Source: Panagrolaimus kolymaensis (Eukaryota; Nematoda; Chromadorea; Rhabditida; Panagrolaimidae). From it: a stretch of 64,000 nt of DNA. The stretch covers positions 1,860,001-1,924,000 of the forward strand of contig JAJQJQ010000032.1 of the NCBI GenBank assembly GCA_028622995.1, written 5' to 3'. The notes under the pieces are model-generated. The model saw only the letters and a list, made by a program, of their open reading frames with translations. It ran no database searches and was not told the origin of the DNA. A program made the translations under genes and the position numbers. Positions 23,325 to 35,419 of the stretch are shown here, piece after piece (within the stretch, counting starts at the first letter, position 1; every line of letters starts with the position of its first letter).

Positions 23325-23713
23325 ATTTTGAAGTAAAAGGGCTCGTGGCCAATAATATGTATTTTTTGTTTAAATTGTTGCCTTTTTTAGATTTTATGTT
23401 TGTTTACATTTTCCTCCATTTAATATTTTTTACTAAAAAACATTATTTAAAAATAATGAGAATTTTATTTCTTTAGCAAAAAAAACAAAAACAAAAAATC
23501 TAAAATAGCACTGTACTTTGTTGACATGTATTAAATTTTGCTTCATTTTTGCAACAAGAATCAATAAAATAAACGTCCGGTAGCAAAAAGTATGTATTTG
23601 TGTCAAATGGAGATTCCCTTGGATAAAGCCAACAAACATTTCCTTTATTTTTGATAAGTTATTTAAAAATGAAAATAATTTTTTTTTCAATTAAATCTTT
23701 TAAGCTAGTTTAT

Positions 23714-24042
23714 TTAATTTAACAACAAAACAAAGTAAATATAAATCAAGGATTCAAAGTTACATGCTGCACCATTTTTATTATCCATATTTGGCTGTTG
23801 TTGTTGTTCAGGAACTTTGGCATATGTTTGACCTTGAGTTTGACGCTTGATTAAATGATGCTTTATTGGAGCTAGTTTACAATCCTTGTCTCCCACTAAA
23901 TGCATTACTGGATATTCTTCAATTCTAAAAAATAATAATATCCATTCTATATTTTTATAAAAATAAAAACTTACCTTCCAACTAAATTTGCATTAATGAA
24001 AATGATGAATATGAAAATCAAAATAATCAACAAATATTTCAT
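23714..24042 (-). CDS. Small GPI-anchor-like protein B, 92 aa
   Basis: Exons 24042-23975 and 23924-23714 in phase. Signal peptide MKYLLIILIFIFIIFINANL, body with HHLIKRQTQGQTYAKVPEQQ, then MDNKNGAACNFESLIYIYF and a short hydrophobic end. The blocks KRQ(S/T)Q, V-P and DKNGAA/DNKNGAA are shared with protein A at 22991-23324. Function unknown. The intervening 389 bp (23325-23713) shows no other gene. Confidence 0.65.
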
Positions 24043-24302
24043 TTTTTGTGAAAGAGAATTAGCTTAAAACAAACAATATTTTTTAAAGTTTTGCGTTTTT
24101 TGGTTGTTATCACCTTTTTGATTTCTTAGTAAAAAAATAGTTTTGCAAATAATTGGATTAAGGAAAAATAAAAAAAACCTTAAACAACAACATTAAATTT
24201 CTTTCCACTTTTATTAAATTAATGAAAGTTAAATTGACATTATTTTCGTTAACAATCTATGAATATTAGAATCATGTAGCATAAAAACATTTATGAGATG
24301 AA

Positions 24303-27300
24303 ATGCTTCAGATGAAGGTAACTTTTGGTAAGTTATTAGATGAAAAATTATGAATATTGTAATATTCCATTACGATTTTTTTAGTTATTATTTCATTCCT
24401 ATCGTTTGCTACAGCTTATCGCATAATTAATTGCCATGATAACAATACAGAGCTTGAAAATGGAGAATTTATTAAACTTCAAACGCCTAATTATCCTGAA
24501 ATTTATATTTCTGCTGAAAATGTCAAAGGACATACATCATGCATAAATAATTTTACAGTAAGTCCTAAAGTTTCCCTTCTTAAACAAATGTAAAAAAAAA
24601 TTTTAGCGAATAGATGGACAGAATAAAATTTGGTTTGTGATATTGACTGGCAGAATACCGGGTTTACGAATAAAAGAATTAGTGGAAGATGGAAGTGAAT
24701 TTCAAACTACAGAAACAATGTAATCTTTTTTGTTTTTTTACTATTCTTACAAGTCTCAAAAACAATATGTATTATATTATAATTTTAGAGGTGATTCAAC
24801 TCCATCATGGTTTTCACATCTTTCATCAACAACAAAATTGCTTTTTGCTCAACCCTTTACGGAAATTCAAAGGTATGACGAAGGTGGAGGTTGGAGTGCT
24901 TTTCAAGCATTTATTTACGCGCCCGGTAAGGTTTCTTTAATTTTTTTTGAAGACTAATTTAAATTTTTTAGACCTTTCTGAAATTTGTCCATTAAATGGC
25001 AAAACCTTTGAATTATTAAATGAAACAGAAATAATTCCAATTTCATCAAGTTTTCACAATCCCAATTATGATCCTCAAAGAAGCATTCTGGATGCAAATT
25101 GCTCTTGGAGTTTCAAAATTCCAATAGGTTATAAACTCAAAATTTATATAAAGCTTTCAAGTTATGTAAATAGTCAATGGCTTGACCTTAAAATCGATAA
25201 CCGTAATCGAAGCGCAATAAATTATAAACCCGGAATTCAATATTTTGATGGTACATATTTTACTTTCTTTTACACTGCAACTGGTCCATCCAGCTTAAGT
25301 CCTACATTTGTATACACAGAACCACAAGAAATTTCTGAAACTATTAAAAACAAATATGGTTTTGCTGGATTTGTTACAGCTGTAAAAAAAGATCCAAAAA
25401 TAATTAATAATTGCGTAGATACAAATGGAACAATAACAAATTTTAATGCTTCTTCAGGATATTCAGACAATAGCGTAAGTTTATATTTTTTTGGTAATTA
25501 AATAAAATTAAAGTTTATCCAAAAACAAAGATAATATTGTGTAATAATATGAAAAATTCTAGGTGTGTCAAAAAACCATAAATATTCTTAAAAATCAAAC
25601 AATGCTTTTAAGCTATGTTGGGTTTCTTGAAGATGGAGCGGATACTCTTATAGCAAAGGATGCTCATAATAACCAATTTGATCTAACCCAATCAAATAAT
25701 TGGTTTATTGATGGAAAATCCGAAAATGTGACCATAGAATTTAAATCTGATGGAAGTGTTGTAGAAGCTGGATTTATTATTACAACAAATAATAATCTTT
25801 GTAAGTATATATATCAGATTATAAAAATTTCCAACATGTTTAAAATATGCGCTTTAGCATGCAAATGTGTTTTGGAACCTTATCTATTAGATTGTCCATT
25901 TAACATACCTCGAAAATATGAGTTTGGTTTGGTAAAGGGATTTGGATATTGCAGCAATATGAAGTGCAAACGAAAGGTAAGCCTTTATAAAAGGAATATC
26001 TGATTTTATGCAAAACATCAACTAAATCAACCTCATTTATTTTTAACAATTTTTGAACTCATATGTTAATTAGAAAAGGCGTTTATTTACTTTTTTTATA
26101 CTTAAAAAAATCCAACATTGCGGGTAGACAAGTTCAAAATTCATATTTTTAGATAATTAACAATGGCACATGCGCATCGCTTTTGTTAATTCCTACTTTG
26201 CAACTGCGTATGTTTTCAAATGATACTGTAAAAATTAATTGGAATAATCAAAAAGTTATAAAACTATTAAATCAAAATCAAGCCATGGATAATTACTTGA
26301 TTGATGCTGATGATTCTCTCGATGAAATAACTATTGAATTTCAATCTGATTCATCTTTATTTGGAATTCATCAAGTTCCTTCATTTGAATTTACAATTAT
26401 TTCGTTGAAAAGTAAGTTAGAAAAAAAAGTTTTGAAAAATAAATTTGGATTGAAAGAATAAAAAGAAAAAAACGTAAATATTTTTGCAGATTTCACAACC
26501 GAAGTTATCCATTTATCTGAAACAAATTTTACATTTACCATAGATATTTCAACTATTAACAAAATTTCAAAGCTTATTACTGTTTTAGCACCTGAAAACT
26601 TCACATTAGATTTATTTTTGGGAGAAAATATTTATTTTAAAGCTTCCAATATATACATGTTGAGTGATTCATTCCTTTATGATTCAAATTCGACCACCAA
26701 TTTTGTTGGAACGTAAGTCAAATTTTTACAATATTTTTAAATACCAATAAAGTTTTGTTTTTTAGGCTTGATAAATTACCCTATCATCCAAGGTATCGGA
26801 ATAATTTGAGTTATTACACTTCTAAAAATGGTTCATTGACATTGTTTTTTTACACCAATATGCTTTCAAATGCACAAGCAACAATATTTTTTAGGTTAAG
26901 AGAAGGTAGGTTTGCTTAATTCAAAGGCCATTGACAAAGTTTCATAAGATTTAGTTCATGCTAAAAATTGCCCCACCATGGATAACGTTTTTTCAATTTA
27001 TAATACACCAATATCAATAAGTTCTTCATCCACTGGTTCCTGCTATTTTACCATTTTGAACACAAATTTATTTTTTAATACACAAGTAAAATATATTAGT
27101 TTTTATACAAATTCTCAAAGAAATATTACCTTTTTTGATTTAAGGTATCCAAAAATAATTTTGTTGGAATTTAAGTTAGTTTTTTTTTTGTATTCAAAAA
27201 TTTTTCTTGAATCAAGTTTTGACTTTTAGTAGCGAAACTTCATCATCATGGAAGCATCAACTTTTCTATGGCGTATCTAATTCATTTCTCATTCCACCTA

Positions 27301-27852
27301 ATGCAACAATGAATTTTACAGCGGTTCAAGTTGAAGGTAGCAAAAAACTGTCTCATAACGAACGATCTTATAAATGCCAATTTTTTTAGGTATTTATGGA
27401 ATTGGATTGAAATATCAAAATGTTCAGAAAGGAATTCTTACTTCATCCGCTATTTCCGATCCGTTATGGGAAACTAATGGCAGAACAGATTGTGAAATTT
27501 TAGTGCCTTTTGAAGCATCATGCAAGTTGACTGTAAAATTTTTGGATGTCTCTTCTAATTCTTCATTGTATGTGACTTCAGAGAACATGAATAAAAGCAC
27601 AAAGTAAAAATTAGTGAAAAAATTAATTTAAATTTTATAACTTTTTTTAGCATAACTCATGTCAATCAAATAATTACCCTTAATAACACTAATATAACTG
27701 GAGATTACAGAATTCGTTTATCCTATCAAAAGCCGTATAGGGACAAACATGGATATTTAATTGAATTTGAAGTTATTAATTCTTGTAAAAAAATACAAAG
27801 CTTCTCGCTTCGTTTTGTAATTTTATTATTTTATTTTTTGTGGATTTTTTGA
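24303..27852 (+). CDS. Multi-CUB-like extracellular protein, 890 aa, 14 exons
   Basis: Fourteen exons (24303-24327, 24385-24557, 24607-24719, 24789-24925, 24972-25474, 25563-25800, 25858-25976, 26153-26411, 26490-26712, 26766-26905, 26955-27174, 27230-27336, 27390-27603, 27651-27852) all join in phase, with introns mostly 46-88 nt. Residues 1-20 form a signal peptide. CUB-type modules follow: INCHDNNTELENGEFIKLQT with PNYPE, and FHNPNYDPQRSILDANCSW with FKIP. Later modules are more divergent but keep Cys and NxS/T sites. The C-terminus (SCKKIQSFSLRFVILLFYF) is hydrophobic and could take a GPI anchor. Such proteins act at the cell surface or in cuticle matrix; partner unknown. Confidence 0.75.
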
Positions 27853-28026
27853 TTAAAAAATAAAAAAATGGAAATAACATTGAAGGTAATTTAAGCAATT
27901 CATTCACAGATAGGCACGACAGTGTACAGAAATTTAAAAATTGAACGACATTCAAAATTACCAAGAATAATGTCATAATCTTAATTTTAAAAATTTTTAC
28001 CAGAGTAAATTTTTCTTTCATTAACT

Positions 28027-28160
28027 AAATTTTTTTTATTACTTTCTTATGTAGAGTAAAAATAAAATATAAAAAAATAAAAATTTTGTTACTATCCCTT
28101 ATGACAGTAACCAAAATTTTTAATTGTTGTCGGAATTTGATAACTACCATTTTTATCATA
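28027..28160. repeat. Dispersed repeat, copy 6
   Basis: Diverged copy: TTTTGTTACTATCCCTTATG, ACAGTAACCAAAATTTTTAA, TTGTTGTCGGAATTTGATAA. Most like copy 7 (44155-44290). The rest of 27853-28892 shows no gene. Confidence 0.6.
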
Positions 28161-28892
28161 AACTCAATGTTTGAAGCGGGTGAATGCATCACACACCAAT
28201 ATTTATCGTTATTGTTTTTGTATCCTATAAATTATAGTTTTCAAAAACTTTTTAAGTTTTTATATGCCTCTCATAAAAAAATATAAAATAAACATACGTA
28301 AATTTTAAAAAAAAAAGTGTTCTCATACTTTTCTTGAAACAACAGCACTTGTAGCGTTTTCTTTTCTGGGATTTTAAAAATTAATACAATCTTTTGAATT
28401 TTATACCTATAATGAGTTTAAATTCAGTGCAACAAAATAAAATTGTATCCTCGCCCTTCACATTTATTTCACTTAAGTTCATTGGTAATATGAAAAAACT
28501 ACTTTCAAATATTTGTAAGTACGCGAAAGTACATTTTTTAAGGTTTAGCTTTTATTTAAAAAAACATTGATCAAATTTTTTAAGACATTAACTGCTCACT
28601 TAAGTGCAAAATATTTATGAAACAAAAGTGCTAAAAATTAATAAAAAAAATAGTGGAGAAAAACGTTTTTTCACTCTAGCATCGGAAGTTGCTTTATGCT
28701 TGGTACCACGGAATTAGTGCATATTTTCTAACGTTTAAATTTAAAAATTTTGAAACAAAGAAGAAAATAATTATATATAAATAAAGAGATTTAATTGCTC
28801 TCATTTAAGTGACAATGGTTATTGAATTTTAGTGTTCAATATAAAACTTTACATAAAAAGTACTAATAAACTTTGTAAAGGAAAAAAATTTA

Positions 28893-30186
28893 ATGTCAGA
28901 TTTTTATTTTATTTGCTATATTATTAGTTTTATTTTTTCTTTTTTAACTTTATTTACTAATATTTATGTTGGATTCAAAAGGTTTCATACGCTTCGAACT
29001 CTTCCCAAAGCTTTGAGGCAAGTTTTTTCCTTCTTTTTATTTGCTTGACAACTTTGATGTGGAAATCCAAAAACAAATTTACAATATTTTTAGATTATTT
29101 CTCCTAACATGTTGTTTGCCATACATGACATGCATAACTTTTGTGGCACTTCATTTGTCTACATATTATTTAATTTTTGATAGTCAAGTTCATTTTTCGA
29201 TTGATATAAGTCGAACTTTATTAGCATTTTCAACTCAACAAATCCGGAATTGTTTTTTAATGCTAGTTTTGGAGCGAATTTTTGCCACTATCAAACTTGA
29301 AAAACATACCTCTCGAAATGGAACAAAGTTATTTTGGAGTTTAAGCTTGCTTTCTTATATAATATCTACGATTTATACATTGTTTAATTTATACTGTAAG
29401 TTTTTGTCCTGGAACTTTTGATCGAAGGTAACCCCCTTTACCAGAGCTGTCGAATTTCGAAGCTTCGAACGAATCGGACTTCGGAATGTTCGAATTTCGA
29501 ATCGAAGCTTCGAAATTCGATTCGAAGATTTTCGAACATTCGACAGCTCTGCCCTTTACGAAAAAAGAGTTCATAATTTCTAGGCCGATATGTTCCTGGA
29601 ATGTTGCCATTGTTTGATTTTTTGAATCAATTTGTATTTGTTATTCATATTTTTATTATTTTTTCATGCATAATTTTGCAAATATTAAACAAACGAATGT
29701 ACAATAATTCAGCTTATCAAATCACTTTAATTCGTCGTCATACGGTATGGTTAAATTTTTTCTTTAGATGTAAAGATTATTGACTTCTAAATTTAAGATT
29801 TTTGAAAACATAAAAGTTTCATCATATTTATTTCCATCTTTATTAATTTACACTTTTTTGGCTCAAGGTGGAGCAATTACATTTTTATTATTTGGATTAT
29901 TCGATGATTTGCCAATAATTCCATGGGGAGTTTATCATACAGTAAGTGCTTTCTTTCAAAATATTTTATAGATTTTATTTTAAAGCTTTTTCAGTTTTAC
30001 AATTTGAGTTTCTTTTTAATTTATGTTCAACATTTTTTAATTCGCACGAGAAATGACGTGGCTGTAGTGCGGCCTACAACAACAAATGCTACAGCAGCTG
30101 TAATAAAAAATCCATTTGGTAAGAATTTGCCTGCCGCAGTTTCAACTGATGAATATTTTAAAGATTTGAAGCATCAATGGAATTAA
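28893..30186 (+). CDS. Chemoreceptor, Sre-like, 307 aa
   Basis: Exons 28893-29017, 29094-29395, 29584-29744, 29798-29941 and 29995-30186 in phase. Intron 1 uses a GC donor (GAG|GCAAGT). LVLERIFATIKLEKHTSRNG is the Sre-type loop after TM3, ENIKVSSYLFPSLLIY follows TM5, and the tail IRTRNDVAVVRP is cytosolic. The exon 3/4 join may be slightly off, since the residues just before it (TSKFKIFEN) also look coding. Intron 2 holds a hAT-type MITE. A fragment of the last exon is repeated near 32110-32195. Confidence 0.65.
29442..29551. mobile_element. hAT-type MITE, 110 bp
   Basis: Terminal inverted repeats CAGAGCTGTCGAA and TTCGACAGCTCTG are flanked by a perfect 8 bp duplication CCCTTTAC at 29434-29441 and 29552-29559. 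The CAGRG-like end plus 8 bp duplication is the hAT signature. The inside is built of TTCGAA-rich inverted blocks and would fold almost completely. It lies in intron 2 of the Sre-like receptor. Confidence 0.85.
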
Positions 30187-30209
30187 GCATTTTGAAAATT
30201 TAAATTATT

Positions 30210-31706
30210 TCATATTCCAACAAATCTGGGATTTATATATGTTATTCTGTTGCTGATACTTAATTTCCGTGAAATTAAACTTTTTACATAGATTCGATAA
30301 GGTTTAATAAAATATAATAAACTTATAATATCTGCAATAATATGTAACGACCCAAATGGTGCATTAATGTTGGAAAACCAATTTGAATAATTAAAAAAAT
30401 AGCTGCATATAACAAAGAAGAGTGGAAAGAATAAAAAAACAAAAACATTTAAGAGTTGAACCATAAGGGATCTGAAGAAGAAAATTTGATTACAGCCTCA
30501 ATAAAATATTGGATAATAAAGAAACTCGGTAGATATGATTTCAGTACCAAATAGATTTCCCCAAAAAAATTACACTCCAATATTTTCTATTAATTGTCAG
30601 GAAAAAAAGCATTCTGTCTCGGTATTTAGAAATTTTTTTTGTAAGCTTAAAAATTTATACATTTTACCAAAACAAAACTCATTAATAAAAGTAAAGGCTT
30701 TGTGGAAAACCTTTATTAGTGCCGTGATTGATCTCTATGAGTCGTTATTGGGACAATTTTTTTTCTTAAAATCTTTAATATTTTTTCTTGATACAACTAC
30801 GAAAAACACCCGTTTGATAGAATGGCCCGCTTATTCGTATTGGCCATCTTTAATTTTTTTTTTTGTCTTACTTATGGAGCATTTTTTGCAGAGCAAAAGT
30901 TTCTTTTGATAAAGATTTTTTGACTTTCTTTATTCGAAAATAAAACAAAATATTTAAAGTCCCCACAGCTATTACAGCAGCAATAATCCAAAAAATACTG
31001 GTAATTATAAACAGCATTATATAGTCAGCTTTTTTATTACTCAAAATAACGGCAAGTGTGTTTGGATAAATTTTATAAATTTCAATAAATGCTGGATTAT
31101 TATATTCAAATATTTTCTGCATTTCGTTTGGATCACAATATGTGAGAAAATATGGAACTAAAAAATTTTTATCATTTAATTTTTTATATTTATTGGCAAA
31201 CCAGTTATTGAAGCCAATATGAAAATAACTAAAAATAAATAAAATGTTAAAAAAATAAAAAGTATTTTTTTAGTGAGATATGAAAACATAATATTAAAAA
31301 CCACATATACTCGATAAATTAATGCAAGAACAAAAGCTGATGCAGCTATAACTACTCCAAATATAAACAAAGATGCATATGAATAAATATGTTCCCTAGG
31401 TATTGGGAAGTATGTATTAAACGCCGCCATGGGAAAAGGAAATATAAAAATTGGATTTAGTATAAAAAGAACTAAATCACAAATCATATTCCCTATTATT
31501 TGACAAATAATTGTGTATTTGAAAAGACCCATAGCTTTCGTGGATTTTGTAATAACAACATACACAGCGAAAATGAACAATAATGTTGAAATTAAAAACA
31601 CAAAATCCATAAACAATCGAGAATAATATTGAAATGTGGGAAATATAAGTTCATCCATGGTTAAATTTTCCCATCGTGACAATGATGGAACTTTTACACT
31701 TTCCAT
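30210..31706 (-). CDS. Chemoreceptor (Str/Srd-like), 350 aa, paralogue 1
   Basis: Exons 31706-31202, 31157-30872 and 30471-30210 in phase. MESVKVPSLSRWENLTMDEL, YYSRLFMDFVFLI (TM1), KSTKAMGLFKYTIICQI, FPIPREHIYSYAS, and a C-terminal SLHIIADIISLLYFIKPYR typical of the Str superfamily. It is a tandem paralogue of 34228-35419, with the same intron positions and an identical exon 2 length (286 nt). The second intron is 400 nt here against 50 nt in the paralogue, so about 350 bp was gained; I do not recognise the insert. Confidence 0.75.
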
Positions 31707-32109
31707 AACCAAAAAGATTTACAAGTCTGTTTTATTGCTCACAGCTTTCAAATTTAAAAATTAATTTTTTTCCAACTTTTTTTCAACTTTTTTGATTTCA
31801 TAATTTTAACAGGTGTATTTTACAACTTTCACCTGCTTTTCGCCTATTATTCTTTTACGGCTTTAAAAAGGTTAGCCAACATTAATTACTTTCGATGAAT
31901 AATAATAATATGTCTTTTTTCATTGAACTAATGTATTTAAATGAATGTTTCGAAATTTTAAGGCACCAAGAAATCGTCATCATACAAGTCTTCTTCTTTT
32001 TTTGAAGTTATGTTTTATTTTAATTAATTTTGGTACTTCCCGCTAAAATAAAGAAAATCAATGAAGCTTTCCAATAAGACTTTATTCATTTTAATTTTTT
32101 TTTTAAATT

Positions 32110-32195
32110 TGGTTTTACAAATTTCTTTTTAATTTATGTCCGACATTTTTTAATACGCGCAAGAAATGAAGTGGCCGTACTGCGGAACGAATTTT
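32110..32195 (+). pseudogene. Last-exon fragment of Sre-like receptor
   Basis: TTTCTTTTTAATTTATG and TTTTTTAATACGCGCAAGAA match, with a few changes, the start of exon 5 of the receptor at 28893-30186 (about 29995-30085). No other receptor exon is near it. It is a relic of duplication within the array. The rest of 31707-32209 shows nothing else. Confidence 0.65.
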
Positions 32196-32209
32196 AGGTA
32201 CTATTTCGG

Positions 32210-32428
32210 CTAATTCTTTTCTATATCTTTTGCTTCTTGGACCTCCTTTCGTTCTAGTTGTTTGATAAAGCGATCGATATAATTTTGACGGCGTTCATGA
32301 TAATAACAATGATGGATATAGAGCGTGCCGATTCTCCATGCATGTAAATATTTTATTCCAATGAAACGTGTAAAAGCAGGATCAATTCTGAAGAGGGAAA
32401 GAAAAAAAATTAAGAAAAAAAATTTCAT
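32210..32428 (-). CDS. Small protein or terminal exon, up to 72 aa
   Basis: Open frame ending HAWRIGTLYIHHCYYHERRQ, NYIDRFIKQLERKEV. Read from ATG it starts MKFFFLIFFLSLF, which looks like a signal peptide. The same bases also form a strong splice acceptor (TTTCTTTCCCTCTTCAG at about 32393-32409), so this may be the last exon of a gene whose first exon I could not find. Family not recognised. Nothing is seen at 32429-32796. Confidence 0.4.
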   Translation of the reverse strand: MKFFFLIFFLSLFRIDPAFTRFIGIKYLHAWRIGTLYIHHCYYHERRQNYIDRFIKQLERKEVQEAKDIEKN

Positions 32429-32796
32429 TATAGTTAAGATCGTGAAACAATGATGATAAAAGCAAATTGACGCAAGAAAAACAACTTTATTTTATTTTAA
32501 AATGGCCAATGCAAAAATAAATAAGAGTGAAATTTTAGTGAAAGAGTTTTTCTCGATAAAATTGCCCCATTTATTTTTTGTTGAACTGTGTTTAGTGGAC
32601 ATAGCACAAATATAAAAAATTATGGCTTTAGAATAACTACAGAGAGTACGCGATTAATTATGGCTGCTTTTTCTTTAAAAAAAGTTACTACTGAGTTTGA
32701 CTAATTATTTTCTTTCCTTTAAGAAACACATGCTGAACTTTGGTCAGAAACACTATTTTGTGAGTAAATATATGTACATATAAATTTTTTAAAAAT

Positions 32797-33813
32797 TTAT
32801 TTCGCCAATGAAATATTTGTTGACGGAGTTATAGATCTGTAACCAAAAAACTTTTTAAAACTTTTCTTTAAAAAATTTCGATATGGTGAAACAAAATACA
32901 AAGTTACAATAAATTCAATAAAAGCATGCGAAACAATAACATTACAAAAGAAACAAAAAAATCCAGCAGAATAGGGAATGTGAAAATAAATTACGGTTGC
33001 TAAAACAAAAGGGTGAAAAACTAAAAAAATGCATGTGCACACAACTTGAACTATCGAAGAAGTAATTAGTGAACGTTGTAATTTTGATATCGAAGTTGTA
33101 GAAGTTTGTGAATTTACAGTATAAATAAAAAATACTATTAGAGCAAATAAAATGAAAAATATGATAATAACTATAATGAATATAATTAAAGCAGGTATTT
33201 TAATAACCTTTATTGGCATAAAAATAAATGATGGCTCTTTCACAAATTTCACGAATATTGGGTCATATTCAATTGAAGCTCGACGAATTTCTTCTTCATC
33301 AATTGAAAGGTTTGGAATTATCGCAAATGCAAGGGAAGTCCAGATAATTATGGCAAGAATAAGTGTAATCCAGATTAACGATTTAAAATTTAAAAATTTC
33401 GTGACTCTAGAAGGGAAAACCAGCATGTAACGACACAACAAGGTGGCTAATAAACCTGCAATACAATTTGCAATCAAAATTACTCCAATAAAAGTTGCTA
33501 TCATTGTCATTTTCATTGAACCATTTTTTAATAAACCTAATGGAAATCCACCAACGGCTGGAGTTAATATTAAAGGTTTTACAGACGCATAAAATGTTTC
33601 AAATGCCAAACACCAAAATGAATGGTTCAAAACTAACCATTTGAAACTTTTCAAATTCTTCGATTGGGTCAAAATAACATAAACTAACAAAGGAGTGATG
33701 AGCCATGTTAATGCCAAAGTAAAATATGAATACCAATAATAAAAGTTAAGTGTAAAATCCGATGGAAGCGTTATTATTGAAATTGTAGTGTTCATTTGAA
33801 AAAATATATACAT
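32797..33813 (-). CDS. Chemoreceptor (Str/Srh-like), single exon, 338 aa
   Basis: Intact intronless frame with seven hydrophobic helices. Start is ATG at 33813, or 33795 (MNTTISIITLPSDF), which aligns better with the paralogue at 5481-6587. SKNLKSFKWLVLNHSFWCL follows TM1, LCRYMLVFPSRVTKFLNF follows TM3, and HAFIEFIVTLYFVSPYRNFL is the Str-type TM7 end. Its paralogue has an intron at the LCRYM position, so intron loss or gain has occurred. Confidence 0.8.
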   Translation of the reverse strand: MYIFFQMNTTISIITLPSDFTLNFYYWYSYFTLALTWLITPLLVYVILTQSKNLKSFKWLVLNHSFWCLAFETFYASVKPLILTPAVGGFPLGLLKNGSMKMTMIATFIGVILIANCIAGLLATLLCRYMLVFPSRVTKFLNFKSLIWITLILAIIIWTSLAFAIIPNLSIDEEEIRRASIEYDPIFVKFVKEPSFIFMPIKVIKIPALIIFIIVIIIFFILFALIVFFIYTVNSQTSTTSISKLQRSLITSSIVQVVCTCIFLVFHPFVLATVIYFHIPYSAGFFCFFCNVIVSHAFIEFIVTLYFVSPYRNFLKKSFKKFFGYRSITPSTNISLAK

Positions 33814-34227
33814 ACAATGTATAATGAAAAAGTTCCTTCAGACACTAGCTTTATAACGACCTTAAGAGATTTTTAAGCAAATAATTTTTTTGCAAAAAAA
33901 AAGTAACTTCGTAAGAAAAAAATAAATTTCAAACTCAAAATGGAAAGATATTTAGTCAATTACTTTTTTCTAATTTTTTTTCAGCGTTTTTATAAATTAA
34001 TACATTTTTAAGTTTTCTAATAACACAATGATTTCACCTGCAAATACACCTTTATTTTCAGAAATATTGACTAAGCGCATATGTATATGTAAACAAATAT
34101 AAATAAAATTTATTTAATTTTGCTTTATATCTCAACAATATTGTTCATAAAAAATTAAAAAATTTTGCATGAAAAAATTAATGACGTTTCTTAAAGTCTA
34201 GTAAAAACAAAATACATATCTAATATT

Positions 34228-35419
34228 TTAAACACCAGTAAATCGTGGATTTATATGTGTCACTCTTAAATTATTGGCTTTGAAAATCAAACTTTTTACG
34301 TATATTCTATATGGTTTAATAAAGTATATTACACTTATTATATCCGCAATAAGATGCAAAGAAGGAATAGGAGGCCCAAAATTTGCATACCAATTTTGAA
34401 AGGAAAATAAATAAATAATTATAACAAAAATAATTGGAAGTAAAATAAATATAAACATATTTATAAGGTGTACCATGAGAGATCTGAAAACTAATATAAA
34501 ATTATTTTTTCTTTGGTTGCCATTTTCCCTTACCGATGAAGCATTTCCTGAAGTGCAAAAGTTTCTTTTGAAACAATTTTTTTAATTTCTCTCATTCGAT
34601 AATAAAAAAGCCCATTAAGTGTTAATATTAAAATTACAAAACCAGAAAGCCAAAAACCAATTATATAAAGACAAATATGAAAGTAAACTGTTGTGGAATC
34701 ATTTAAGAGTATGGCAGTAGTGACAGGATAAATTTTATAAATTTCAATAAATGCCGGAATATTATATTCAAAAATTTGACGAATTTTATTTGGATCACGA
34801 TAAGTTAGATAACCAGGAGCTACAAATATTTAAAATAGAAAAAATAAAAAAAGTCATGTTCGCTCCCGTTTTTTTTCAAAAAACGGAGTGAAAGTTATAC
34901 AAAAAAATTACCAGCCACTGTCACCCAAACAAATACCACAAGAAAAAAATAAAATGTAAAGATTCCAATAATTGCATTTTTTGATGGAGTAGAAAATTTA
35001 ATGTTAAAAACAACAAATAACCTAAAAGCTAACGAAAAAACAAAAGCTCCTGCACCTGCAATTGTTCCAAGAACTAAAAGTATTATATCGAAAGAATATA
35101 TATATTCTCTTGGTATTGGAAAATGTGAATTAAATGCCATCATAGGAAATGGAAATATTAAAACAGGATTTACAATAAAAACGAACAAATCGTAAGAGAG
35201 ATTACATGTCAATTGACAAATTATTGTATATTTGAAGAATCCCATTGCGGGAGTTGATTTTTTAATTACTACATATAAAATAAATATATACATAAATAAT
35301 GAAATAAAAAATATTATATCTGTAAACCAGCGAGAATAATATTGAAATGTTGGACAAATTAATTGGTTCACGGTTAAATTTTCCCATTTTGACAGTGATA
35401 GAACTTTTAAATTTTCCAT
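34228..35419 (-). CDS. Chemoreceptor (Str/Srd-like), 349 aa, paralogue 2
   Basis: Exons 35419-34912, 34819-34534 and 34483-34228 in phase. MENLKVLSLSKWENLTVNQL, CPTFQYYSRWFTDIIFFI, FPIPREYIYSFDI, SLHLIADIISVIYFIKPYR. Closely related to 30210-31706; the receptor at 32797-33813 lies between them. In-frame codons just upstream of the ATG are not ATG, so the start at 35419 is preferred. It appears intact. Confidence 0.78.

Noticed and set aside
30535..30909. 124-codon plus-strand frame with IEWPAYS, like Tc1 transposase
   Set aside because: Only a short match is present. The expected DLNPIE does not follow, and helices before it are in the wrong order.
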